This document shows, in pieces, positions 46,579-55,483 of a stretch of 64,000 nt of DNA; positions within the stretch are counted from its first letter, which is position 1, and every line of letters starts with the position of its first letter. The stretch comes from Ruminococcus sp. zg-924. Its GTDB lineage: Bacteria; Bacillota; Clostridia; Oscillospirales; Acutalibacteraceae. The stretch is from assembly GCF_024433635.1 (NCBI RefSeq), contig NZ_WNJZ01000011.1:30160-94159 (forward strand), in the 5' to 3' direction. The translations under genes and the position numbers were made by a program. The notes below the pieces were generated by a model. The model saw only the letters and a program-made list of their open reading frames with translations, was not told where the DNA came from and searched no databases.

Positions 46579-46606
46579 TTATCCTGTTTAATTTATCCTG
46601 TTTAAT
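46579..46606. repeat. Two tandem 14-bp copies in the RNase J leader
   Basis: TTATCCTGTTTAAT occurs twice in immediate succession (46579-46592 and 46593-46606). In the RNA of the rnj leader the unit reads AUUAAACAGGAUAA and lies 50-75 bases before the GTG start. Confidence 0.85.
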
Positions 46607-46732
46607 GGAATTCACAGAGAAAATCACGTTGATTTTGAGTGTTGCAAACGGTGCCCCATACACTATTCTGTGAAAAAATTGAAATACTAAATTACAAATA
46701 ACCAGAGTAATCCGAACACATACTTTGGATTA

Positions 46733-46761
46733 ATTCTATAACTTTTAAGTCGATATGTCAA
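46733..46761 (-). promoter_or_regulatory. Promoter of the rnj operon
   Basis: TTGACA (46756-46761) and TAGAAT (46733-46738) on the minus strand are 17 bases apart. The leader runs from about 46726 to 46531. Apart from this leader and the rnhA promoter, the 456-base gap between rnj and rnhA holds nothing else I can support. Confidence 0.8.
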
Positions 46762-46928
46762 GGCTGCAAAGTTTATTACGCTTATAACGGCACAGCTCAC
46801 TATTTATAATTTGTCATCTTAGAGGGAAATATAACCTTGATTGTGAGTACATTTAGTATATCTTTACTCTTTGTATATTTTTTCCTTTTTTGTTTACAAA
46901 TAAATTATTCTTATCAGAATTGTAGGTA

Positions 46929-46957
46929 TTGTTAATTTCCAAAAACTGTGCTATAAT
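46929..46957 (+). promoter_or_regulatory. Promoter of rnhA
   Basis: TTGTTA (46929-46934) and TATAAT (46952-46957) are 17 bases apart, 30 bases before the TTG start at 46988. Confidence 0.75.
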
Positions 46958-46987
46958 AAGTCTGATTTCGGATTTGGAGGAATTCTG

Positions 46988-47425
46988 TTGAAGGATGTTT
47001 TTATTTTTACCGACGGCGCTTGTTCAGGAAACCCCGGCCCCGGAGGTTGGGGAGCTATACTGAAATATAAATCCGTAGAAAAGGAAATATCCGGCGGTGA
47101 ACGGGAAACTACTAACAACAGAATGGAGCTTACAGCCGCCATTGAAGCGCTCAAGCTGCTCAAGGAAAGGTGCAATGTCACGCTTTATTCCGATTCGCAA
47201 TATGTTTGCAACGGACTAAAGCTCGGCTGGGCAAAAAAATGGCGAGCAAACGGTTGGATGCGCAACAAAAAAGAGCCTGCACTGAACCCTGAACTGTGGA
47301 AAGAACTTTTAGAGCTTTACGAGTACCACAATGTTGAGATTGTTTGGGTAAAGGGTCACGCAGGTCACCCCGAAAACGAACGCTGCGACCGTCTTGCAGT
47401 GGCTGAGTCCGAAAAATTTAAATAA
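46988..47425 (+). CDS. rnhA: Ribonuclease HI
   Basis: The 145-aa protein has the RNase HI catalytic carboxylates in [16 protein letters not shown] (Asp), [13 protein letters not shown] (Glu), LYSDSQYV (Asp) and ERCDRLA (Asp), and the basic handle KKWRANGWM. It cuts the RNA strand of RNA-DNA hybrids. The start codon is TTG at 46988, with GGAGG 7 bases upstream. It has its own promoter and is followed 22 bases on by the cysteine desulfurase gene, so the three plus-strand genes may form one unit. Confidence 0.95.
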   Translation: MKDVFIFTDGACSGNPGPGGWGAILKYKSVEKEISGGERETTNNRMELTAAIEALKLLKERCNVTLYSDSQYVCNGLKLGWAKKWRANGWMRNKKEPALNPELWKELLELYEYHNVEIVWVKGHAGHPENERCDRLAVAESEKFK

Positions 47426-47447
47426 CAACAGGAAAGGACAATATAAA

Positions 47448-48644
47448 GTGGATAAGAAAAGAATCTACGCTGACAACGCAGCGACAACAAAATTATCTCC
47501 CGCTGTTTTGCAGGATATGATGCCTTACCTTACCGATGTATACGGCAATCCGTCAAGCCTTTATTCTGTCGGCGCACAGGCAAAAAAGGCTGTTGAGCTT
47601 GCAAGAGAGGATATTGCAAATGTGTTGGGCGCAGCTCCTACTGAAATATTCTTCACAAGCGGCGGCAGTGAGGCTGACAACTGGGCGATAAAGGGAATTG
47701 CCGAGTCTATGGCAAAAAAGGGCAAGAAACACATTATCTCAAGCAAATTTGAACATCACGCTGTGCTTCATTCGCTTGACGCACTCGCAAAGAAAGGCTT
47801 TGAGATAACATTGCTTGACGTACACGAAAACGGTATTGTTCGCCCCGAAGAGCTTGAAGCAGCTATTCGTGAGGACACAGCTCTTGTAACAATAATGTAC
47901 GCAAACAATGAAATCGGCACAATTCAGCCGATAAAGGAAATCGGTGCAATCTGCAAGAAACACGGCGTTGTGTTCCATACCGACGCTGTTCAGGCTGTCG
48001 GCAATGTTGATATTAATGTTAAGGAGCAGAATATTGACCTTCTGTCGCTTACAGGACACAAGTTTCACGGTCCCAAGGGCTGCGGCGCTTTGTATGTAAG
48101 AAAGGGACTTCGCCCCGAAATTCTGATTGACGGCGGCGCTCAGGAGCGTGGCAGACGAGCAGGAACGGAAAACGTAGCCGGCATTGTCGGCCTTGCGTCT
48201 GCATTAAAGCTCGCTGTTTCCACAATGGATGAGCGAAACAAAAGACTCACTGAGCTTCGTGATTATTTGATTGACGATTTGCTCAAGATAGAGCGTTCAC
48301 GCATTAACGGCGACAGGGTTCAACGTCTGCCCGGTAATATTAATATGTGCTTTGAGGGCATTGAGGGCGAATCGCTGCTTCTTATGCTCGATTTAAACGG
48401 TGTTTGTGCATCGTCCGGCTCAGCCTGCACCTCAGGTTCACTTGACCCCAGCCACGTCCTTCTTTCTATCGGTTTGCCACATGAGATTGCTCACGGATCT
48501 CTCAGACTTTCGTTCAGCGACGATACAACCAAAGAGGACGTTGAATATATTGCAAAGTGTATTCCCCCAATTATCGACAGACTTCGTGCTATGTCGCCTT
48601 TGTGGGAGCATATAAAGGAAAATGAAAAGAAAGGGATTGTTTGA
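47448..48644 (+). CDS. Cysteine desulfurase (NifS/IscS-like)
   Basis: The protein (398 aa) starts at GTG 47448, preceded by AAAGGA. It is a PLP enzyme with YADNAATTK at the start, the PLP lysine in [12 protein letters not shown] and the catalytic persulfide cysteine in [13 protein letters not shown]. It takes sulfur from cysteine and passes it to the scaffold protein encoded directly downstream for Fe-S cluster assembly. The two genes are nearly contiguous, which is the usual iscS/nifS-iscU layout of clostridia without a full isc operon. Confidence 0.94.
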   Translation: MDKKRIYADNAATTKLSPAVLQDMMPYLTDVYGNPSSLYSVGAQAKKAVELAREDIANVLGAAPTEIFFTSGGSEADNWAIKGIAESMAKKGKKHIISSKFEHHAVLHSLDALAKKGFEITLLDVHENGIVRPEELEAAIREDTALVTIMYANNEIGTIQPIKEIGAICKKHGVVFHTDAVQAVGNVDINVKEQNIDLLSLTGHKFHGPKGCGALYVRKGLRPEILIDGGAQERGRRAGTENVAGIVGLASALKLAVSTMDERNKRLTELRDYLIDDLLKIERSRINGDRVQRLPGNINMCFEGIEGESLLLMLDLNGVCASSGSACTSGSLDPSHVLLSIGLPHEIAHGSLRLSFSDDTTKEDVEYIAKCIPPIIDRLRAMSPLWEHIKENEKKGIV

Positions 48645-48646
48645 TT

Positions 48647-49087
48647 ATGGCATACAGCGAAAAGGTTATGGACCATTTTGCCAACCCAAGAAATGTCGGC
48701 GAAATTGAAAATGCAGACGGAATCGGCGAGGTTGGAAATTCAAAATGCGGCGATATTATGAAAATGTACATTAAGGTCGACAACGGCGTTATTTCCGACG
48801 TTAAGTTCAAGACCTTCGGTTGCGGCGCTGCTATTGCAACAAGCTCAATGGCAACCGAGCTTATCAAGGGCAAGACTATTGAGGAGGCTCTTAAACTGAC
48901 AAACAAGGCTGTTATGGAGGCTCTGGACGGGTTGCCGCCGGTTAAGGTTCACTGCAGTGTGCTTGCAGAGCAGGCTATTAAGGCAGCTTTGTCCGACTAT
49001 TACACAAGACTCGGAGTAGACCCTGAGCCGATAGTCGGCAAGATTGAGGAATGTAACCACGAGGAAGGCTGCGCCTGCGAGCTTTAA
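48647..49087 (+). CDS. iscU: Fe-S cluster scaffold protein IscU/NifU-like
   Basis: The 146-aa protein starts at ATG 48647, 2 bases after the cysteine desulfurase stop; an in-frame TTG at 48641 is less likely. Conserved cluster-ligand cysteines are in GNSKCGDIM, TFGCGAAIATSS and VHCSVLAEQA. A short Cys-rich C-terminal tail, CNHEEGCACEL, is added. It receives sulfur from the desulfurase and builds Fe-S clusters for apo-proteins such as AddB and PflA. A strong bidirectional terminator follows. Confidence 0.93.
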   Translation: MAYSEKVMDHFANPRNVGEIENADGIGEVGNSKCGDIMKMYIKVDNGVISDVKFKTFGCGAAIATSSMATELIKGKTIEEALKLTNKAVMEALDGLPPVKVHCSVLAEQAIKAALSDYYTRLGVDPEPIVGKIEECNHEEGCACEL

Positions 49088-49103
49088 TTCAATATAAACA
49101 GAA

Positions 49104-49161
49104 AGACTGTATCAAAATCACGGTTGAGAAAACCGTTTCATTTTGATACAGTCTATTTTTT
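49104..49161. terminator. Bidirectional terminator between iscU and queH
   Basis: A perfect 15-bp stem (49104-49118 with 49140-49154), with a smaller hairpin in its loop, is followed by TATTTTTT on the plus strand and by TTCTGTTT on the minus strand. It serves both convergent units. Confidence 0.9.
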
Positions 49162-49167
49162 ATATTA

Positions 49168-49806
49168 TTAATTGTTATGCTCCATTCTCTCTTGCTTTGA
49201 GAATACGCAACCACAGTAATCCTGACGGTATAAATTGTATTGCCGTGACAACTCGGTTGAACGCTTGAAGCCGTTTTTCTTTTTGAAATCCGAAGCAAGG
49301 TATTTTACTTTGCATTTTGCTTCAAGCTCAAACCCTATATTATTGATAAGCGACGCATTTTTCAGCGGACTGATTGTCAAGGTTGTGGCAAAGTAGTCAA
49401 ATCCCTTATCCTTTGCCAGAGACGCAGTTTTTCCAAGACGCAGCTCAAAGCATTTTTCACATCTTTTGCCGCCTTCTTTTTCCTTTTCAAGGCCCTTGAT
49501 GTGGCTGTAAAATTCATCGGGAACAAACGGAACATCAATGTAGCTTAACGGGTGCTTTGACTTAAACTCGCTTATAAAGCGCTTTTGCTCACTGCTACGT
49601 GTTTCGTATTCTTCATTGGGATAAAGGTTGGGGTTATAATAGAAAACAGTGATTTCAAAATAATCGGACAAATATTCTATAACATAGCTGCTGCAAGGTG
49701 CACAGCAGCTGTGAAGCAAAAGCTTGGGAACCAACCCTGAGCTTTTATTTTTTTCAATCAGCGCATCCATTTCACGCTGATAATTAATCCTGTTCGGCTC
49801 AGCCAT
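49168..49806 (-). CDS. queH: Epoxyqueuosine reductase QueH
   Basis: The 212-aa protein matches QueH (formerly DUF208). It has a cysteine pair in LLHSCCAPCSSYVIEYL, CEKCFELRLGKTA in the middle and YRQDYCGCVFS near the end, cysteines that bind Fe-S and other metal in the characterised member. It reduces epoxyqueuosine to queuosine in tRNA, replacing the unrelated cobalamin enzyme QueG. It overlaps the HAD phosphatase gene by 8 bases and ends a long minus-strand run. Confidence 0.9.
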   Translation of the reverse strand: MAEPNRINYQREMDALIEKNKSSGLVPKLLLHSCCAPCSSYVIEYLSDYFEITVFYYNPNLYPNEEYETRSSEQKRFISEFKSKHPLSYIDVPFVPDEFYSHIKGLEKEKEGGKRCEKCFELRLGKTASLAKDKGFDYFATTLTISPLKNASLINNIGFELEAKCKVKYLASDFKKKNGFKRSTELSRQYNLYRQDYCGCVFSKQERMEHNN

Positions 49807-50455
49807 TCAAAATCACCCTGCATAGCTCGTCTGCACTTGAAACTGTTATTTTTGCACCCTCGTTTTCAAGCTCCTCTTTAGTTCTGAAACCCCATAAAAC
49901 GCCGCAGAAGTCGAGTCCTGCATTTCTCGCTGTGATAACATCAACATTACTGTCACCAACATAGATGCACTCTGACTTAGATACAGAAAGCTCATTTATC
50001 AGGGCAAGAACAGACGACGGGTCAGGCTTTGTAGGAAAATCCGCCATTTTGCCCCATGCAACGTCAAATTTAATTCCGCTGAAAAGCTTATCAAGCATAT
50101 TCTTCACAAACTCATCCGGCTTGTTGGAAAGCACATTAATCTTCACTCCGTTTTGCTGAAGTCTTGAAAGCATATCAACTATGCCGTCATATGGCTCTGT
50201 TTTGTCAAGGCAGTGAACAAGATAATAATCATCATATGTCTTAGTTACAAGAGAATACAGCTTGTCGTCCTTTGAAGCCTCTCCCATAGCACGCTCAATA
50301 AGCTTTGCTCTGCCGTTTCCCACAAAGTATTTGTAAGCGTCATACGGATGCGAAGGCAAGCCGTATGCTTCAAGTGCCTTATTAACGCTGTCGGCAAGGT
50401 CATAAAGCGAATTTACAAGCGTTCCGTCCAAATCAAAAACAACACATTTATACAT
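49799..50455 (-). CDS. HAD-family phosphatase, phosphoglycolate phosphatase-like
   Basis: The 218-aa protein is a HAD hydrolase with a helical cap. It has motif I FDLDGTLVNS (7-16; both Asp residues present), motif II INVLSNKP and motif IV IYVGDSNVDVITARNAG. It resembles phosphoglycolate phosphatase and pyrophosphatase PpaX, but the substrate cannot be told. It lies 13 bases after the lipoprotein gene and overlaps queH. Confidence 0.88.
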   Translation of the reverse strand: MYKCVVFDLDGTLVNSLYDLADSVNKALEAYGLPSHPYDAYKYFVGNGRAKLIERAMGEASKDDKLYSLVTKTYDDYYLVHCLDKTEPYDGIVDMLSRLQQNGVKINVLSNKPDEFVKNMLDKLFSGIKFDVAWGKMADFPTKPDPSSVLALINELSVSKSECIYVGDSNVDVITARNAGLDFCGVLWGFRTKEELENEGAKITVSSADELCRVILNG

Positions 50456-50468
50456 TTATATCACCCTG

Positions 50469-52328
50469 TTAAAAGTTGAACCTATCGTCATAGTGCTCCT
50501 CTGGCAAGCTATTGTGCGGTTCAGAGTTTTCTTTTTCCTTTTTCTTTTCCCCTTCTTTTTCAGCCTGTCTTGCCAGCATTTCTGCGTGCTTTTTTTCCAG
50601 CGTTTTGGAGCGCTTATTAAACATAAAAATCAACAGTGCAGTCAGCATAATCATAAATCCTGCGCAAACACAGTATATTACAACTCCCTGCGGATACGGC
50701 AGTGTGGCGGTGTATTTTACGGTTGTTTCACCGCCCTTGAGGTTTAAAACATAACCGTTTTCTTTATCTATATCAAGAGAAGAAATATCGCCGGAACCGT
50801 CTGCTGTAAGACCCGAAAATCCGGAAACGCTCTCGTTACCCTTTGTATAGAGCTTATATACAAGCGGTACATCCTTGTTTTTGCCCGTAAGCATATATGA
50901 AATATTGATTTCATCTGTGAGCGATACGTTGGTAACAACGCTCATATCACCGGTGCTTTGCGAATAGGAAAGCGAATTTCCTCCGCCGAACAGCTTATTT
51001 ATTTCCTCGGAAATAACCTTTGCCGAGCCTTTTGAGGATAGTCGGCAAATAACGCCGTCATCAGACTTTATTCGAGTTACAGATACGCCCTTTTTATTCA
51101 GAAAATCATAGGCGTAATCCCTGCCCTCCTGTCCGTTTACGGAGCTGTAAACAAAGTCGAAGTAGCGTGTGAAATTATCATTATCATAGCTTTCAAGCGT
51201 TACGTTAATCCCCTTAATCTCGTACTGAATACCGTCAGGAATTCTTATGTCATATACTGTGTCGGAGGATTTGAGTGAATAGATACCGTCAATCCATTCG
51301 CCTGTTTTCGCCCATACGCCGTCCTTGAGCAAAACCCCCTCGCCGTGTGTTGTTTTCAGCGGCAGAGAGTATTTGTAGCTAAGCTCCACCTTTGAGTCCT
51401 CTTTCGGAACAAAGGAAAGCGTGTTTATATTCTCCTCAAACACAAGCTGTTCTGCAAGCGGCGTACTGCTGTTGTTCTGGTCGCCATAGTAGAGCGACAC
51501 AGTATCGCAGTCTAAAAATGTAGCGGTTGCATTTTGAAGCTCCGATAGAGACAGTCCGTTATATACAATCTGGTATTCCTGATTGTTGCCCTGCTGAGTC
51601 CAGCCGCTGTATGCTGCGTCCTGAAGAGTTCTTTTTTTCATAATAGAAATAAGCTTTTCGCCCATTTCCTCATATGTTTTCTGCGGAACTGATAAGGTAA
51701 ATTTTCGGTCATAATTATCCTTTTTATTGTTTGTTGTTTCAATATATATTGCAGTAACAGGATAACCCTTAACAGCGTTTATTTCTGTGTTTTCGCTCTT
51801 ACAGCTCTGAATATCGCCGCCCATATTGATTACGTTTGATGTACAGCTTAAATCGAACTGCAAATCATTGTATTTTTTCTCTTCAATTCCGTTTTTAAGC
51901 CAGCTGAACAAATCGTCTGTTTTTATGTCCTCAATATAGTGCCAGCCCTTTGCAAGCTCGCTGTTCGGGTGAACAAGAGAAGCCTGCACCTGCTTGTTGG
52001 TTATAGCTGCAAGCTTGGAGAGATAATCTGACCTTGAATCAAAGGTGAGCGTAAATATATATTTTAAGTTTCCGTCCTCCTCTACCTCCTCACGCTGAAG
52101 CACCGATGGACAGTATTCGCCTATAATCTCGTTGAATTTTGCCCTTGTATCAGAGCTGCTTGTAAACGCTGAGCCTGAGTTCAGCGTCATTGTGCGAACA
52201 CCCTTGAATTGGGCGTCAATTTTAAGCATACTCTCGTATTCAAAGGTCTTTTCGCCACAGCCGTAAAAGGTAAAAAGCGGTACAGCTAAAAGCAGTATAA
52301 GCAAAAAAGACGTTAATTTTCTCTTCAT
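50469..52328 (-). CDS. Hypothetical lipoprotein with C-terminal membrane helix, 619 aa
   Basis: I do not recognise a named family. The N-terminus is a lipoprotein signal ending in TFYGC (Cys24). About 525 outside residues follow, mostly beta-rich with repeated Tyr, Ser and Thr. There is one C-terminal membrane helix (about 549-570) and a 49-residue charged inside tail with KEGEKKKEKE. The protein is thus held at both ends, with the large domain exposed. It may be a surface sensor or wall-associated factor. It sits between the cyclase and HAD genes in the rsmF-to-queH run. Confidence 0.75.
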   Translation of the reverse strand: MKRKLTSFLLILLLAVPLFTFYGCGEKTFEYESMLKIDAQFKGVRTMTLNSGSAFTSSSDTRAKFNEIIGEYCPSVLQREEVEEDGNLKYIFTLTFDSRSDYLSKLAAITNKQVQASLVHPNSELAKGWHYIEDIKTDDLFSWLKNGIEEKKYNDLQFDLSCTSNVINMGGDIQSCKSENTEINAVKGYPVTAIYIETTNNKKDNYDRKFTLSVPQKTYEEMGEKLISIMKKRTLQDAAYSGWTQQGNNQEYQIVYNGLSLSELQNATATFLDCDTVSLYYGDQNNSSTPLAEQLVFEENINTLSFVPKEDSKVELSYKYSLPLKTTHGEGVLLKDGVWAKTGEWIDGIYSLKSSDTVYDIRIPDGIQYEIKGINVTLESYDNDNFTRYFDFVYSSVNGQEGRDYAYDFLNKKGVSVTRIKSDDGVICRLSSKGSAKVISEEINKLFGGGNSLSYSQSTGDMSVVTNVSLTDEINISYMLTGKNKDVPLVYKLYTKGNESVSGFSGLTADGSGDISSLDIDKENGYVLNLKGGETTVKYTATLPYPQGVVIYCVCAGFMIMLTALLIFMFNKRSKTLEKKHAEMLARQAEKEGEKKKEKENSEPHNSLPEEHYDDRFNF

Positions 52329-52340
52329 TTTCCTTCCTCC

Positions 52341-52931
52341 TTATATTCCCTTTTCCTGTGCCAGCAGCACTGCTCTTACAGGTGACGCTTCAAGAGCTGA
52401 CAGTTTCAGTGGAAACGCTGATAGAATGTAGTTTCCGTCCTCTACTGAGCTTAAATCAAGACCCTCTAAAATTAAAATATTATGCAAAAACAACTCACGG
52501 TGAATTTCAAATTCCTCGTCAGGCTGTGCAACGGAAAGCCCGTCTATACCAATTAGATTTATTCCGAAATCGCTCAGCACAAACACTGCGCTTGGGGTTA
52601 AGTACGCTTCGCCCTCTCCCCTTATCAAAAGCTTTTTGCGGCAGTGCGGCAAAATCTGCTCCATATCCTCACCTGTTATTATGCCGCTTATCGTTACAAC
52701 GGTGCATTGCCCGTAAAAGCGTGAAAGCGAAAGATCGCCTATTTTTTCACCGTCGTCAAGATAGTGGTATGGCGAGTCTATATGCGTTCCCGTATGAGTA
52801 CATATAGATATTTCCGAGAGGTTGTACTCTTCACCGTATTCAATTTTAGAAAGCCATTCCGCTTTAGGCTTCGGGTCGCCCGGATATATCGGTGAATTTA
52901 ATATATCCTGCGAAATATCATACAGAAGCAT
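52341..52931 (-). CDS. Cyclase-family metal-dependent hydrolase (KynB-like)
   Basis: The 196-aa protein has the cyclase-family signature HTGTHIDSPYHYLDDG, whose histidines and aspartate bind metal, and opens with YDISQDILNSPIYPGDP. Relatives include arylformamidase (kynurenine formamidase) and isatin hydrolase. No other tryptophan-degradation gene is nearby, so the substrate is left open. It ends 12 bases before the lipoprotein gene and may have a promoter of its own in the 81-base gap upstream. Confidence 0.85.
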   Translation of the reverse strand: MLLYDISQDILNSPIYPGDPKPKAEWLSKIEYGEEYNLSEISICTHTGTHIDSPYHYLDDGEKIGDLSLSRFYGQCTVVTISGIITGEDMEQILPHCRKKLLIRGEGEAYLTPSAVFVLSDFGINLIGIDGLSVAQPDEEFEIHRELFLHNILILEGLDLSSVEDGNYILSAFPLKLSALEASPVRAVLLAQEKGI

Positions 52932-53012
52932 ATTTTACACTCCCTCAATCAATAAAGTGTATTCTACCATATTTCAGAAAATTTTTCGACAAAACCTTAC
53001 AGCAAAAGCAGC

Positions 53013-53198
53013 TTATTCCTCTTTGTCAAATTTAAGCAATCCGATTACTATTCCAAGCAGAGCAAACATGCAAGACGCAATTGCAATAAGCGTTCTTTCG
53101 GAGGATGACGCAAAAAGATACGAGGCAAATGAAATAAGCAGCACAATCGCCGCTGCGATTATACAAAAAATGATACTGTATTGATTTATAAATTTCAT
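53013..53198 (-). CDS. Small membrane protein, 61 aa
   Basis: This short gene is convincing because its ATG overlaps the rsmA stop as ATGA and is preceded by AAAGGAGAG. The product has two membrane helices (about 8-31 and 35-54) separated by a short SSSER loop, and an acidic end (KFDKEE). I do not recognise a family. It is translated with rsmA and probably expressed with the rest of the run. Confidence 0.7.
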   Translation of the reverse strand: MKFINQYSIIFCIIAAAIVLLISFASYLFASSSERTLIAIASCMFALLGIVIGLLKFDKEE

Positions 53199-54061
53199 TT
53201 TACGCTCTCCTTTGTCATTTCATTGCACAAATCAGCAAAGCTTTGCAGCGTAAGCTGTTCGGCACGGTAGTTTGACGGTATTCCGCATTTTTCAAGCAGA
53301 ATATTTATTTTAGTCTTTTCAATGTTCAAGCCTGAGCTTAAGCAGTTCGGCAGCGTCTTTCTTCTTTGGGCAAAGGCTGCTTTTATTATTTTGAAAAGCA
53401 AGGCTTCGTCAGACACAGACACAGGCGGAGTTTTGTTGATATTCAACCTGATAACAGCCGAATCCACCTTTGGAGCAGGCATAAAACTACCAGCTGACAC
53501 GCCGAAGAGCATCTGAGCCTCGGCATAATAATTAACAGCAACCGTAAGTGCAGAGGACTGCCGTGTTCCTACTTCTGCACAGATTCGCTGAGCCGCCTCC
53601 TTTTGCACCATTACGGTTATCGCCTGTATAGGCAACCGCAATTCAAGCAATCGCATAATAACCGGGGATGTAATATAATACGGAAGGTTTGCGCATATGC
53701 ACACAGACATTCCCTTAAACTCCTCGTCAATCAGTCGGTTAAAGTCAACCTTGAGTGCGTCATCGTTTATAACCTTAATATTGTCAAAATCTGCAAGCGT
53801 TTCCGAAAGCACCGGCAAAAGTCTTTTATCAAGCTCCACCGCAACAACCTTGTCTGCAAGGCGTGCAAGCTCACAGGTCAGAACGCCGATACCCGGACCT
53901 ATCTCTATAACTGCGACTCCCTGTGTTGCTCCGCTTTCCGCCGCCATCCTCGGACATACAGATGGATTTATCAAAAAGTTTTGCCCAAGCGATTTTGAAA
54001 AAGTAAAGCCGTGACGTGAAAGTATTGATTTTATATTTGAAATGTTTGATAGCTTTTCCAT
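53195..54061 (-). CDS. rsmA: 16S rRNA dimethyladenosine transferase RsmA (KsgA)
   Basis: The 288-aa protein matches KsgA: FSKSLGQNFLINPSV near the start, SAM motif VIEIGPGIGVLTCELA, and the catalytic NLPYYITSPVI. It dimethylates two adjacent adenines near the 3' end of 16S rRNA in helix 45. It starts 9 bases after rsmF, and the small membrane protein overlaps its end. Confidence 0.96.
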   Translation of the reverse strand: MEKLSNISNIKSILSRHGFTFSKSLGQNFLINPSVCPRMAAESGATQGVAVIEIGPGIGVLTCELARLADKVVAVELDKRLLPVLSETLADFDNIKVINDDALKVDFNRLIDEEFKGMSVCICANLPYYITSPVIMRLLELRLPIQAITVMVQKEAAQRICAEVGTRQSSALTVAVNYYAEAQMLFGVSAGSFMPAPKVDSAVIRLNINKTPPVSVSDEALLFKIIKAAFAQRRKTLPNCLSSGLNIEKTKINILLEKCGIPSNYRAEQLTLQSFADLCNEMTKESVK

Positions 54062-54070
54062 TATATAACC

Positions 54071-55420
54071 TTAATTATTTCTTAACCCTTTGGGGTATTT
54101 ATTTTTCAGTCGTCCGTTCACAGCCTTTGCAAAGCCTGTGCTTACACCGTCAACCGCAACAAGGCAATAGCCCTTGAGCTTTTCATCACATTCTGTTTCC
54201 TCACCGTGAAGAAACGCCTTAATCTCTGCACTGTCACTTGAATAATCAACACACTGCCGAGCTTCAGACGGTGAAAGCGACATAAAAAAGCTGTGGTGAG
54301 GCTCAAGGCGGTTTTTCTTCTGCTGAGCAAACAGCACGCCGGCACGGAGTATATTCAGTCCGCTAAAGGACGGCATTATCTGCGGCAAAATCAAAATGTT
54401 GTCCCTTTGAAGCATAAAACAACAATCCTGCGGTTTTTTCACTATGCCTTCATACAATGTGAAAATATCCTTTTTAATTGCCGTCAACTCACGGGTGTTA
54501 AGGCTTAAAAAATTAAATTCAGGCGTGTGGTACGGGTTTTCACCTACTCTTTTAAGTTTGACAGCATAATGGCCCTCGCCGCCGTCCATAGGAAAAATTC
54601 GCAAGCCGTTGTTATCTGTTTTTCTGCCGAATTTTTCACCGCTTTCAACCGAAATAAAATCAGAGTGCCTTCGCAAAAACTCGGCTGTTACCTCCTCGTT
54701 TTCTTCATAAGAAAAGGTGCAGGTAGAATATACAAGCTCGCCGCCCTCTTTAAGTGCTTTTGCGGCGCAATCCAAGATTTCAAGCTGACGTGACTTACAG
54801 AGCAACACGTTGCTCCTGCTCCACTCGCCTATTGCGTCGTTGTCCTTTCTGAACATTCCCTCGCCCGAACACGGAGCATCGACAAGCACCTTGTCAAAAT
54901 AGCCTGCAAGCTCATCACAAAGGCGTTTTGGGGTTTCGCTTGACACAACGGCATTTTTAACGCCGCAGCGTTCAATATTCGACAAAAGAATATTTGCCCT
55001 TGATTTTATTATCTCGTTGCTCCACAAAAGTCCTGTTCCGTTAAGCCTTGCTGCTATCTGCGTTGACTTGCCGCCGGGAGCTGCACATAAATCGAGAACC
55101 TTGTCATTTTCCTTAACGTCAAGCAGAGTAACAGCACTCATCGCCGACGGTTCCTGAACGTAAAACGCTCCTGCGTGGTGAAGCGGCGTTGTACCAATGC
55201 TTTGAACACTGTTATCGAGATAATAGCCGTTTTCAGCAAAGGGATTTTTTTGAATTTTACCGAAAAAAACCGTTTCAAGCTTCTGAGCAGTGCATTTTAA
55301 TGTATTCACTCTCAGCCCTTTATAAGGCGGCTTTTTGTATTCGTCAAAAAGATTTTTTGCTTCATCACCGAGCAGCTTTTTCATATCTGATATAAATTCT
55401 TGCGGTAAGCTTATATTCAT
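54071..55420 (-). CDS. rsmF: RsmF/Sun-family rRNA cytosine-C5 methyltransferase
   Basis: The protein (449 aa from ATG 55420, behind TTGGAG) has the NOL1/NOP2/Sun core: SAM motif LDLCAAPGGKSTQIA, VDAPCSGEGMFRK with one catalytic cysteine and VYSTCTFSYEEN with the other. The C-terminal domain is the RsmF-type RNA-binding extension. It makes 5-methylcytosine in 16S rRNA. The frame stays open to 55636, but the extra part is a Val/Leu string produced by the antisense of the Asn-repeat gene and is not part of the protein. It heads the minus-strand run to queH. Confidence 0.92.
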   Translation of the reverse strand: MNISLPQEFISDMKKLLGDEAKNLFDEYKKPPYKGLRVNTLKCTAQKLETVFFGKIQKNPFAENGYYLDNSVQSIGTTPLHHAGAFYVQEPSAMSAVTLLDVKENDKVLDLCAAPGGKSTQIAARLNGTGLLWSNEIIKSRANILLSNIERCGVKNAVVSSETPKRLCDELAGYFDKVLVDAPCSGEGMFRKDNDAIGEWSRSNVLLCKSRQLEILDCAAKALKEGGELVYSTCTFSYEENEEVTAEFLRRHSDFISVESGEKFGRKTDNNGLRIFPMDGGEGHYAVKLKRVGENPYHTPEFNFLSLNTRELTAIKKDIFTLYEGIVKKPQDCCFMLQRDNILILPQIMPSFSGLNILRAGVLFAQQKKNRLEPHHSFFMSLSPSEARQCVDYSSDSAEIKAFLHGEETECDEKLKGYCLVAVDGVSTGFAKAVNGRLKNKYPKGLRNN

Positions 55421-55483
55421 AGTATCTCCAAGTATAAACAAAACGTATTTACTAATAATAAAATCTGTCGGGAGGTGAAAAGA

